Shown here: positions 44,483 through 51,896 of the stretch, piece by piece
How positions within the stretch are numbered: position 1 is the stretch's first letter
How the letters are laid out: each line of letters starts with the position of its first letter
NCBI GenBank assembly: GCA_017555905.1
Contig: JAFZFP010000027.1
Span: 57,243-121,242 of the forward strand
Reading direction: 5' to 3'
DNA: 64,000 nucleotides
Source of the DNA: Alistipes sp.
Lineage (GTDB): Bacteria > Bacteroidota > Bacteroidia > Bacteroidales > Rikenellaceae
Made by a program: the position numbers and the translations under genes
The notes under the pieces: model-generated
Told to the model about the DNA's origin: nothing
Seen by the model: only the letters and a program-made list of their open reading frames with translations
Databases searched by the model: none

Positions 44483-44640
44483 ATAATATAACAACTCAAA
44501 GACATATAATAATAAGGCGTTAAGTTTTTATTTCGGGATTCTGAAACTTCCACTTTTACTGAATGTCCCCAAGGAATAAAGTTTGACGCCCACGCTGTGT
44601 TTATCAGCGTGGGCTTTATTCCGTATATTGGGGGCAAAGG
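44483..44640 (+). ncRNA. Candidate small RNA or structured leader
   Basis: The predicted transcript contains a nested inverted repeat: CCCCAA (44567-44572) with TTGGGG (44628-44633), 8 bp (44573-44580 with 44615-44622), then after a 7-base bulge 10 bp (44588-44597 with 44605-44614) around a 7-base loop. The T-rich stretch is inside the repeat rather than after it, so termination is uncertain. I know no family that it matches. It may alternatively act as 5' leader of the 44766 gene. Confidence 0.4.
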
Positions 44641-44765
44641 TTGTGGAAGACCGCAGAATCCGATATGAAGTGAATGAGTCCGCGCTTTTTTATTGTCTAT
44701 ACCCGTAGTCTTTTTTCAGGACTCCAGTCAATTAAGTAATGGTAAAATGAAAGCCACAAACAATT

Positions 44766-45179
44766 ATGAAAAACTCAAAAATAATATTGGTGTTTGCCTT
44801 AGCCCTATTTCTAAGCTCTTGCTCACACCATAACTATTTACAGAAAACAGTTTGGGTTAATGTGTCGGAAACTAAAACAACTGAGACTCCTGCTACAATG
44901 ATCACCAGTTTGGAGTTCATCACTGACTCAGATGTAGATATCTACAAGGCAGTAATGGTTGATTCGGACGTATTAGTAAAAACCTTCAAATACGCTGAAG
45001 GAAAGTATCAGGTAAATGGTAATCCTAAGCGTGAAGCTGGGATTAACATAACCGCAACAACACTAAATAGTGATAGTCTTATCATGAACGGCGTTTTCCG
45101 TAAGGATGAGGCGATTATTTTTGGCCAAGGGGATGAGAATATTAAGGCCTATGGAAAAACAAATATTCATTTACCTTAA
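44766..45179 (+). CDS. Small lipoprotein of an envelope cassette
   Basis: The 137-residue product has a lipoprotein signal (LALFLSSCSH, Cys at about residue 19) and a compact beta-rich body. No domain is recognised. Its DNA is more AT-rich than the surrounding housekeeping genes. It is followed after 12 bases by an OmpA-like gene and then a small secreted protein, suggesting that the three function together at the envelope. Confidence 0.6.
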   Translation: MKNSKIILVFALALFLSSCSHHNYLQKTVWVNVSETKTTETPATMITSLEFITDSDVDIYKAVMVDSDVLVKTFKYAEGKYQVNGNPKREAGINITATTLNSDSLIMNGVFRKDEAIIFGQGDENIKAYGKTNIHLP

Positions 45180-45191
45180 AATTGTAGAAAT

Positions 45192-46373
45192 ATGAAAAGT
45201 AAAATAGCAATTATATTGGCTTGCCTATGTCTTGTTATGTCACCAGATGTTTCGTATGCCAAAGGTGGTAAATTTTGGAAGCAACTTGGTCGTTTGGTAG
45301 GTAAGGTAGCTGTAGCAACGTCGGCAGTAGTTGTGGATCGAGCTATTGAGAGTTGTGGTTATACCCAGGAAGAAGCTCGACAGTACACAAGGGATATTTA
45401 CGATGCGTTTGGTGCAGATGTGACGAATGTCGAAAGAGGATTGGCTATTGCGGACTCAGAGAATAAGTATGAACAGATGAATATAGCCAAAGACTATGTG
45501 TTCGATATGGCGAAGTCTATGTCAAAGAATCAGGATTTTATCAATGTGATGCAAGAGCTTACAGATGCGCAACTATCTCATTTGGGCGATAAGTCTCAAG
45601 CTACAACCGCAGAGGAGCGATATACGATTGATACGACCTATATACGTCGCTACTCAAACTTGATGTATGATACGTATCAGATGGGGAAAGATAAAAAATC
45701 AAAATATCTCGCCAAGAAATTAAAAATCAAGAAACAGTTAATTGATAAAGGTGAGAATCCGGAGTTTGCTGACGAATTGGCAGCCTCTATTCTTGCAGTT
45801 CAAGAGAGTGAGTCCTTCTCAGAACAGGAGAAACGGGATTATTATCGTGCGTATGGTTTTATTGAAACTCCAGAGCAAGTCGCAGAAATTGCAGATGAAG
45901 TCTTAAATACTGATGAAGAGCAATTGTTGGAGGATGAGAATGCACAAAAAGAACTTGATAGATTGGAGGAAGAGCGTAGACAGCAGGAGGAAGAGCGTAG
46001 ACAGCAAGAGATCGAAGCGAGAAATCGTGCTATAGCTCAAATCAACGAGACAATAGTTGGTAGCTATGTGTTTGATCAAGATGCGCTTGCTGATGAGCAG
46101 AAAGAGCAGTTGGATTATGTCGCCGAGTTGCTTAATAAGTACGAGGATCTTAATGTGGAGTTGATAGGCCATACTTGCAAGAAGGGTTATAAATCAGTAA
46201 ATAATCGCATTGGCCTCCGTCGTGCAGAGACTGCTAAAACCTACTTAGTTGAGAAGGGCATTAGCGAGGAGCGTATTGAGACAACTTCTAAGGGCGAGAG
46301 CGAACCAATTATTGCGAATCCTACTCTTGACGAACTGAAGCAGAATCGTCGTGTTGAATTCCAGATCAAATAG
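45192..46373 (+). CDS. OmpA-like peptidoglycan-associated protein
   Basis: The 393-residue protein has a signal peptide (cut after SYAKG, about residue 24), a helical, charged middle (to about residue 255) that ends in an E-E-R-R-Q-Q coiled coil (about 255-275), and a C-terminal OmpA domain (from about 285; VELIGHTCKKGYKSVNNRIGLRRA reads as the NX2LSX2RA-type peptidoglycan-binding block). Thus it could bridge the outer membrane or a surface complex to the cell wall. No beta barrel is seen in the N-terminal part, so it is not a classical OmpA. Codon use differs from neighbours. Confidence 0.75.
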   Translation: MKSKIAIILACLCLVMSPDVSYAKGGKFWKQLGRLVGKVAVATSAVVVDRAIESCGYTQEEARQYTRDIYDAFGADVTNVERGLAIADSENKYEQMNIAKDYVFDMAKSMSKNQDFINVMQELTDAQLSHLGDKSQATTAEERYTIDTTYIRRYSNLMYDTYQMGKDKKSKYLAKKLKIKKQLIDKGENPEFADELAASILAVQESESFSEQEKRDYYRAYGFIETPEQVAEIADEVLNTDEEQLLEDENAQKELDRLEEERRQQEEERRQQEIEARNRAIAQINETIVGSYVFDQDALADEQKEQLDYVAELLNKYEDLNVELIGHTCKKGYKSVNNRIGLRRAETAKTYLVEKGISEERIETTSKGESEPIIANPTLDELKQNRRVEFQIK

Positions 46374-46406
46374 TTAAAAAAAACATTAATACTAAAATCA
46401 GAAGTT

Positions 46407-46757
46407 ATGAAAAAGATTTTGTTAGCAGTAGTATTTTGCTTTGGCGTATGTTACGCACAGGCACAAGCATTAACAGCAGCGGCAATCGCTAAGGCTATTA
46501 CTTGGGCAGTTGGTACCAGTGCAACTGTTTATAAGTCAATACCAGATGCTGAATATACGGTGGAATTTAAAGGAAGTGATGGAGCTGCGTATGTTAAAGT
46601 GGATTCTGCGGATGAGGCAATTTTAGCAGCTATTACAGCATTGGAGAATGGTGCTGAATACGCGCACATCCGTTCGAAGTATCCGACAGTTCATCCATCT
46701 TGCCAAAACAAGAAATATACAAAAAAGGATATTGACTATCTGAGAAGTCGTCTATAG
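46407..46757 (+). CDS. Small secreted protein of the envelope cassette
   Basis: This 116-residue protein has a cleavable signal peptide (ALA-type end near residue 20) and a mature domain with a repeated Ala-rich stretch and a basic C-terminus (CQNKKYTKKDIDYLRSRL). No family is recognised. It lies 33 bases behind the OmpA-like gene and ends the cassette before a strong hairpin. Confidence 0.6.
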   Translation: MKKILLAVVFCFGVCYAQAQALTAAAIAKAITWAVGTSATVYKSIPDAEYTVEFKGSDGAAYVKVDSADEAILAAITALENGAEYAHIRSKYPTVHPSCQNKKYTKKDIDYLRSRL

Positions 46758-46779
46758 AGGGTGATTAATAAATAATCCC

Positions 46780-46822
46780 AACCGCAACATCGCAGATTAT
46801 AATTGGTGTTGCGGTTTTTTTG
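46780..46822 (+). terminator. Terminator of the envelope cassette
   Basis: A perfect 9-bp stem (46780-46788 with 46808-46816) with a 19-base loop is followed by TTTTTTG. Confidence 0.8.
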
Positions 46823-46970
46823 TCCATCACTGAATAATATCGTGGTGTTTGTCTATTTTTGTGGCAATATGACTCCTCTGCCATTCAATAAATAGAGGTT
46901 GTGAAATGACATTTAAGCGCGAAATTAACTATGTTTATAGTTGAGTAGAAGAATATTGTAATAAAATACG

Positions 46971-46978
46971 TATCTTTG
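46971..46978 (+). promoter_or_regulatory. -7 element of ung
   Basis: TATCTTTG lies 38 bases before the ung ATG. In addition AGGAGG at 47003-47008 is a rare Shine-Dalgarno sequence for this group and supports the start at 47017. Confidence 0.5.
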
Positions 46979-47016
46979 CAATAGTAAAAACGTAAAACTC
47001 AAGGAGGAAATTGTTT

Positions 47017-47682
47017 ATGGCAGAGGTGCGAATGGCCGAGGATTGGAAGGCGTTGCTTTGCGAGGAGTTTGATAAGCCCTACTTTAATGATCTTGTTAGG
47101 TTTGTTAAGGAGGAGTATGCTCAAGGTGTTGTCTATCCTTCGGGTGCAAACATCTTTAGGGCCTTCGACAAGTGTCCCTTCGAGCGCCTTAAGGTCGTTA
47201 TCATCGGTCAAGACCCCTACCACGGCCCAAATCAAGCCAATGGACTCTGCTTTTCGGTCAATGATGGCGTGGCCTTTCCTCCCTCGTTACAAAACATATT
47301 CAAGGAGGTGGCTAACGATATGGGTGTTACGATGCCAACTTCGGGAAATCTCGATCGCTGGGCAGAGCAGGGGGTGCTACTTCTAAATGCGGTGCTTACT
47401 GTAAGGGCGCACAATGCTGCCTCGCACGCAGGGCGTGGTTGGGAGCAGTTTACGGATGCCGTGGTGCGCACTGTGGCGGAGCGCAAGCAGGGCGTAGTCT
47501 ATATGTTGTGGGGAAGTTATGCGCAACGTAAGGGCGCAATCGTAGATAGTGCTAAGAATCTCATTCTGAAGAGTGTACACCCATCACCATTGTCGGCCTA
47601 CAGAGGCTTTTTTGGCTGTAAACACTTCTCTTCGGCAAACGCCTATCTCAGCAATTTAGGCAAGGAGCCTATCTGCTGGTAG
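47017..47682 (+). CDS. ung: Uracil-DNA glycosylase
   Basis: Ung removes uracil from DNA. Family 1 motifs are complete: the water-activating GQDPYHGPNQANGL, FPPSLQNIFKE, LLLNAVLTV and the leucine loop HPSPLSAYRGFFG. The 221-residue length is normal. ATG 47017 follows an AGGAGG sequence by 8 bases. The gene is convergent with an AraC-type regulator 5 bases away. Confidence 0.96.
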   Translation: MAEVRMAEDWKALLCEEFDKPYFNDLVRFVKEEYAQGVVYPSGANIFRAFDKCPFERLKVVIIGQDPYHGPNQANGLCFSVNDGVAFPPSLQNIFKEVANDMGVTMPTSGNLDRWAEQGVLLLNAVLTVRAHNAASHAGRGWEQFTDAVVRTVAERKQGVVYMLWGSYAQRKGAIVDSAKNLILKSVHPSPLSAYRGFFGCKHFSSANAYLSNLGKEPICW

Positions 47683-47687
47683 GGAGG

Positions 47688-48584
47688 CTATGCGTCTATG
47701 CCCTTACTCTTTCTATACTGCTTGGGCGAGAGGCCTGTGGCGCGCTTGAAGTATTTGCCGAAGAAGGATTGGTTCGGGAAGTTCAACTCCACGGCAATCT
47801 GCTGAATATTCATACTTGAGTTCTGGAGCAGGGCGCGTGCCTCAAGAATTACGTGGCTCTCGATCCAACTTGTCGCAGAACGGCCCGTATGGGTCTTTAT
47901 CAGTTTAGAGAGATACTTTGGCGTAAGGCAGAGTTTGTCGGCGTAGAAATTTATGAGCCTCTCCTCGCGGTAGTGTCTCTGTACCAAATCTATAAATCGC
48001 TCAACAATATTGCTCTTCGTGGGGTTATTCGTGCGCTCGCACTTGTTGAAATGCGATATTCCACCATAGTAGAACACACGTATAAGGTTTTCGATGGCCT
48101 GCAGGCGGAATGGATTTTCAGTATTCGATGCCGTGCGGTAGAGAATGGCGAAGAAGAGGTGAGCCGTAGAGAGGTTGTCGTCGTCGATGTCAGTAACGGG
48201 GTTGTTGTATAGGTCCATATACTGGCGTTGCCAACTTGGAAGGTTGAGCGTGTCGATGAATCGCTGCGACAAGGCGATGGCATATCCATCTAAGTCCTCG
48301 CTGTGTCCCATAGGCTCTAATATCTGGCCTGGAAGGAGGGTGATAAGTTGTGCGCTCTTTACGTCAAACTCCCTGAGATTAATCTTGAGACGACACTCTC
48401 CCGATGTGCATATCACGATAACGGCGTGCGCAAGTTTGCGAGGCTCGAAGGGGATATTCAATGAGGGGTTGTCCTTGAACGAGAATAGTATGAGGTCGTC
48501 ACCGATAGCGATAGTATCGGTAGGGGCCTGGTCAAACTCTATGTTATGAATAAAACGTCTCATCTCTTTATAGATTAGGCTCAT
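47688..48584 (-). CDS. AraC-family transcription regulator
   Basis: The C-terminal domain has two AraC helix-turn-helices (LINFYADKLCLTPKYLSKLI and the later MNIQQIAVELNFPNQSFFG) ending in YFKRATGLSPKQYR. The N-terminal 180 residues resemble a cupin-type sensor. I place the start at ATG 48584; TTG 48602 would add six residues and ATG 48563 would remove seven. The target is unknown. It lies between ung (convergent) and murA (divergent). Confidence 0.85.
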   Translation of the reverse strand: MSLIYKEMRRFIHNIEFDQAPTDTIAIGDDLILFSFKDNPSLNIPFEPRKLAHAVIVICTSGECRLKINLREFDVKSAQLITLLPGQILEPMGHSEDLDGYAIALSQRFIDTLNLPSWQRQYMDLYNNPVTDIDDDNLSTAHLFFAILYRTASNTENPFRLQAIENLIRVFYYGGISHFNKCERTNNPTKSNIVERFIDLVQRHYREERLINFYADKLCLTPKYLSKLIKTHTGRSATSWIESHVILEARALLQNSSMNIQQIAVELNFPNQSFFGKYFKRATGLSPKQYRKSKGIDA

Positions 48585-48776
48585 TGCTAATTCATTATGC
48601 AAAGTAACGAAAATATAAATAAGTTATGTTACTAATTCGACCTATTGACCAATATAGGGGCGTAAAAAGTATAAATTTTATTGAGTTAAAGATCTTCTTG
48701 GGGCGAAGTGGGGCCTTAATGACCCAATCTGTGGGCTTGAGAATATTACGATTGTTGATAACTTATCTCTATTAAA

Positions 48777-48809
48777 TTTGTAGTTGTTGTTGAAAATTTG
48801 CTATCTTTG
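48777..48809 (+). promoter_or_regulatory. Promoter of murA-tdk-tsaC-thioesterase
   Basis: TTTG at 48777 and TATCTTTG at 48802 are 21 bases apart. The ATG follows just 15 bases after the -7 element, so the leader is very short. Confidence 0.65.
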
Positions 48810-48824
48810 GAAAAAAATATCGCT

Positions 48825-50135
48825 ATGGCAAAATTTATTGTTGAGGGTGGTCATCGTCTTCGAGGTGAGATAGTGCCACAAGGAGCCAAGAATGAGGCAC
48901 TTCAGATTATATGTGCGACGCTTCTAACGAGTGAGCGTGTAGTTCTTCATAACGTACCTATCATTGCTGACGTTATGCAACTCATCGAGTTGTTGCGTAT
49001 GATGGGTGTGAAGGTTGAGCGCTTGTCGGATGACGATTTCGCTTTCCAGGCCGACAACATCGATTTGGAGTATTTGCGCTCGGCAGACTACCATAAGCGT
49101 TGCCGTCGCCTACGTGGTTCGGTGATGATGATTGGTCCATTGCTCACCCGCTTCGGCGTGGGTTATATGCCTAAGCCTGGTGGTGATAAGATTGGCCGTA
49201 GACGCCTCGATACCCACTTCCTCGGCTTCCAAAAACTTGGTGCCGACTTCAACTTTGACATTAGCGATGAGTTCTATACCGTGGAGGCAAAGCGTCTCAA
49301 GGGTACCTATATGCTCCTTGACGAGGCCTCTGTTACGGGAACAGCCAATATCGTGATGGCGGCAGTCTTGGCCGAGGGTCGCACAACGATATATAATGCT
49401 GCGTGCGAGCCATACCTTCAGCAGTTGTGCAAGATGTTGAACCGTATGGGTGCTAAGATTTCGGGTATCGCATCGAACCTCTTGGTTATTGATGGTGTTG
49501 AGTCGTTGGGTGGCACGGAACATACTATGCTTCCAGATATGATTGAGGTGGGTAGTTTTATCGGTATGGCGGCAATGACTCGCTCGGAACTCACCATCAA
49601 GAATGTGTCGTACGACAACCTCGGAATTATCCCACAGCAGTTCGCTCGTATGGGCATTACCTTCGAGCAGCGCGGTGACGATATCTATATTCCTGCTCAG
49701 GAGAACTATAGCATCGAGAGCTTTATCGATGGCTCAATTATGACCATTGCTGATGCTCCGTGGCCAGGCCTTACACCCGACCTGCTCTCTATCTTCTTGG
49801 TTGTAGCCACTCAGGCTAAGGGCTCGGTGCTTATCCACCAGAAGATGTTCGAGAGTCGCCTCTTCTTCGTGGACAAACTTATAGATATGGGTGCGCAGAT
49901 TATCCTTTGCGACCCACATCGTGCTACAGTTATTGGTCTCGACCACCGCTTGCCTTTGCGTGCCGCTAATATGACCTCGCCAGATATTCGTGCGGGTGTG
50001 GCATTGCTCATTGCGGCTATGAGTGCCGAGGGTACAAGTACCATCCAGAATGTCGAGCAGATCGACCGTGGTTATAGGGATATCGACAAGCGTTTGAATG
50101 CCCTCGGAGCAAAGATTATCCGTGTGGATGAGTAA
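48825..50135 (+). CDS. murA: UDP-N-acetylglucosamine 1-carboxyvinyltransferase with Asp at the catalytic Cys position
   Basis: MurA transfers enolpyruvate from PEP to UDP-GlcNAc, the first committed step of peptidoglycan synthesis. The 436-residue protein carries PQGAKNEALQ at the start and the usual two-domain EPT fold. In PKPGGDKIGRRRLD, residue 121 is Asp where E. coli has the catalytic Cys115. Such Asp forms are active and known to resist fosfomycin, which alkylates the Cys. I use ATG 48825; the longer frame from 48798 would begin upstream of the predicted transcript start. It opens a unit with tdk, tsaC and a thioesterase. Confidence 0.95.
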   Translation: MAKFIVEGGHRLRGEIVPQGAKNEALQIICATLLTSERVVLHNVPIIADVMQLIELLRMMGVKVERLSDDDFAFQADNIDLEYLRSADYHKRCRRLRGSVMMIGPLLTRFGVGYMPKPGGDKIGRRRLDTHFLGFQKLGADFNFDISDEFYTVEAKRLKGTYMLLDEASVTGTANIVMAAVLAEGRTTIYNAACEPYLQQLCKMLNRMGAKISGIASNLLVIDGVESLGGTEHTMLPDMIEVGSFIGMAAMTRSELTIKNVSYDNLGIIPQQFARMGITFEQRGDDIYIPAQENYSIESFIDGSIMTIADAPWPGLTPDLLSIFLVVATQAKGSVLIHQKMFESRLFFVDKLIDMGAQIILCDPHRATVIGLDHRLPLRAANMTSPDIRAGVALLIAAMSAEGTSTIQNVEQIDRGYRDIDKRLNALGAKIIRVDE

Positions 50136-50159
50136 CATTAAATAATATAGTAGGAAGAG

Positions 50160-50726
50160 ATGTTTTTAGAGAATAACAAGCATAAAGGATGGATTGAGGT
50201 TGTCTGTGGCTCGATGTTTTCGGGTAAGACAGAGGAACTTATCCGTCGTATGAAGCGTGCGCAGTTTGCCAACCTCAAGGTCGAGATTTTCAAGCCTTCG
50301 ATTGATGTTCGCTACTCGGAGCAGGAGGTTGTGTCACACGATGCTAATGCTATCCAATCGACCCCTGTGGAGTCGGCACAGAACATATTGTTGTTGGCTT
50401 CGGATGTTGATGTTGTAGGTATCGACGAGGCTCAGTTCTTCGATGACGGCATTATTGAGGTGTGTCGCAAGTTGGCTGATAGTGGTATTCGAGTTATTGT
50501 GGCAGGCTTGGATATGGACTATATGGGCGTGCCATTTGGCCCTATGCCAGCGCTTATGGCTACGGCGGAGTATGTGACTAAGGTACACGCCATTTGTGTT
50601 CGCTGTGGTGATTTGGCACACCACTCCCACCGCCTCACGGCCGATGATAAGCAGGTGCTCTTAGGTGCGCACGACACCTATCAGCCCATCTGTCGTCACT
50701 GTTTTAATGAACTTAGAAAGAAGTAA
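50160..50726 (+). CDS. tdk: Thymidine kinase
   Basis: Type II thymidine kinase salvages thymidine to dTMP. The P-loop [12 protein letters not shown], the [14 protein letters not shown] motif and a C-terminal zinc site with Cys pairs (ICVRCGD and ICRHCFNE) are visible. The 188-residue length is normal. It follows murA by 24 bases. Confidence 0.95.
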   Translation: MFLENNKHKGWIEVVCGSMFSGKTEELIRRMKRAQFANLKVEIFKPSIDVRYSEQEVVSHDANAIQSTPVESAQNILLLASDVDVVGIDEAQFFDDGIIEVCRKLADSGIRVIVAGLDMDYMGVPFGPMPALMATAEYVTKVHAICVRCGDLAHHSHRLTADDKQVLLGAHDTYQPICRHCFNELRKK

Positions 50727-50734
50727 ATATACAT

Positions 50735-51298
50735 ATGCAAAAGGCTGTAGATAAGTGTGTTGAGGTACTTCGTGAGGGTGGTATTATTCTCTATCCTACG
50801 GATACCATTTGGGGCATCGGCTGTGATGCCACCAACGAGGAGGCTGTTGCTAAGGTCTATGCGCTGAAGCAGAGCGAGGATAAGCACTCTATGTTGTGCC
50901 TCTGTCGTGATGCCGATATGGTTGTGCGCTATGTCAATCGTGCGCCAGGCATCGCCTTCGAGGTTATGGAACTCTCGGATAAGCCCCTTACGGCTATTCT
51001 GCCTGGTGCTACGGGTGTGGCTAAGTCACTCATACCTGAGACAGGGACTTTGGGTGTGCGCATCCCTCAGCACGACTTCTGTCAGGCGCTGTTGCGTAAG
51101 TTCGGCAAGCCTATTGTATCTACCTCGGCAAATATCTCTGGCGAGGAGGCTGCCAAGCGTCTTAAGGATGTCGATGAGCGCATCATCAAGGGTGTGGACT
51201 ATGTTGTAAACCCACGTTTCGAGGGTAAGCCTACGCTCAAGCCAAGTTCTATTATCTCGTTCGGCGAGGGTGGCGAAGTGGAGATTATACGTAAATAG
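50735..51298 (+). CDS. tsaC: Threonylcarbamoyl-AMP synthase (Sua5/YrdC/TsaC family)
   Basis: The enzyme makes threonylcarbamoyl-AMP for t6A modification of ANN-decoding tRNAs. The YrdC fold is visible from YPTDTIWGIGCDATNEEAV through the RIPQHDFC and TSANISGEEAA segments, with the C-terminal motif KPSSIISF. It lacks the extra Sua5 domain, so it is the short TsaC type (187 residues). A proposed partner gene (tsaD) is not in the window. It follows tdk by 8 bases. Confidence 0.92.
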   Translation: MQKAVDKCVEVLREGGIILYPTDTIWGIGCDATNEEAVAKVYALKQSEDKHSMLCLCRDADMVVRYVNRAPGIAFEVMELSDKPLTAILPGATGVAKSLIPETGTLGVRIPQHDFCQALLRKFGKPIVSTSANISGEEAAKRLKDVDERIIKGVDYVVNPRFEGKPTLKPSSIISFGEGGEVEIIRK

Positions 51299-51308
51299 TT
51301 TTAGTCCT

Positions 51309-51722
51309 ATGGCAAAGCAATTGACAACCCCTATACAGAAGCGTTTTTCGGACGTGGACTCCTTTATGCACGTCAATAATATCTGGCAACAGAGTTACTT
51401 CGATATGGGTAAGACGGACTTCTATGTCAAGGTATTAGGCATCCCTGGCGTCTTCGATAGGTTGCGCATCATTACCGCCTCGACCCATACCGACTATTTC
51501 GGTCAGGTGCGCCTTATGGATGATATCGTTGTCACTACCGACATCAGCCGTTTGGGTAATAAGAGTATGACCCTCCACCAGCGTATTATGAGCGGTGATA
51601 AGTGCCTTACGGAGAGTAGTTCCGTGATGGTTGCTTTCGACTTTGAGCTGCAGCAGACCGTGACCATCCCCGACGAGTGGCGTACAAAGTTGGAGGAGTA
51701 TCTTGTCCATTCGGAGGGTTAA
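51309..51722 (+). CDS. Acyl-CoA thioesterase, 4HBT hotdog family
   Basis: The 137-residue protein shows the hotdog thioesterase signature QKRFSDVDSFMHVNNIWQ, in which the Asp and the H-V-N-N follow the 4-hydroxybenzoyl-CoA thioesterase pattern. The rest (DDIVVTTDISRLGNKSMTL) fits the central strand. I place the start at ATG 51309, 10 bases after tsaC; the longer frame overlaps that gene. The acyl substrate is unknown. Confidence 0.85.
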   Translation: MAKQLTTPIQKRFSDVDSFMHVNNIWQQSYFDMGKTDFYVKVLGIPGVFDRLRIITASTHTDYFGQVRLMDDIVVTTDISRLGNKSMTLHQRIMSGDKCLTESSSVMVAFDFELQQTVTIPDEWRTKLEEYLVHSEG

Positions 51723-51746
51723 AAGTTCCGTTCATACATAAAAAAT

Positions 51747-51780
51747 AGCCATCGGGTAAATTAATCCGATGGCTTTTCTT
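51747..51780 (+). terminator. Terminator of the murA unit
   Basis: A perfect 9-bp stem (51747-51755 with 51766-51774) is followed by TTTTCTT. Confidence 0.85.
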
Positions 51781-51801
51781 TTTATGTTCTAAGATTTTAC
51801 G

Positions 51802-51809
51802 TAACTTTG
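51802..51809 (+). promoter_or_regulatory. -7 element of the GH13 gene
   Basis: TAACTTTG lies 87 bases before the ATG of the amylase gene. A -33 partner is not clear. Confidence 0.4.
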
Positions 51810-51896
51810 TGCTTTGGTATGTGCGCGCGCCAACTCGCGTGTGTGGGCGTCGCCATAGCGTATTTGACACGAACAATTAACTAAAATACAACGCAA

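Noticed and set aside
44443-44637. 64-residue minus-strand open frame
   Set aside because: It overlaps the structured RNA region, has no start signal and no recognisable protein character.
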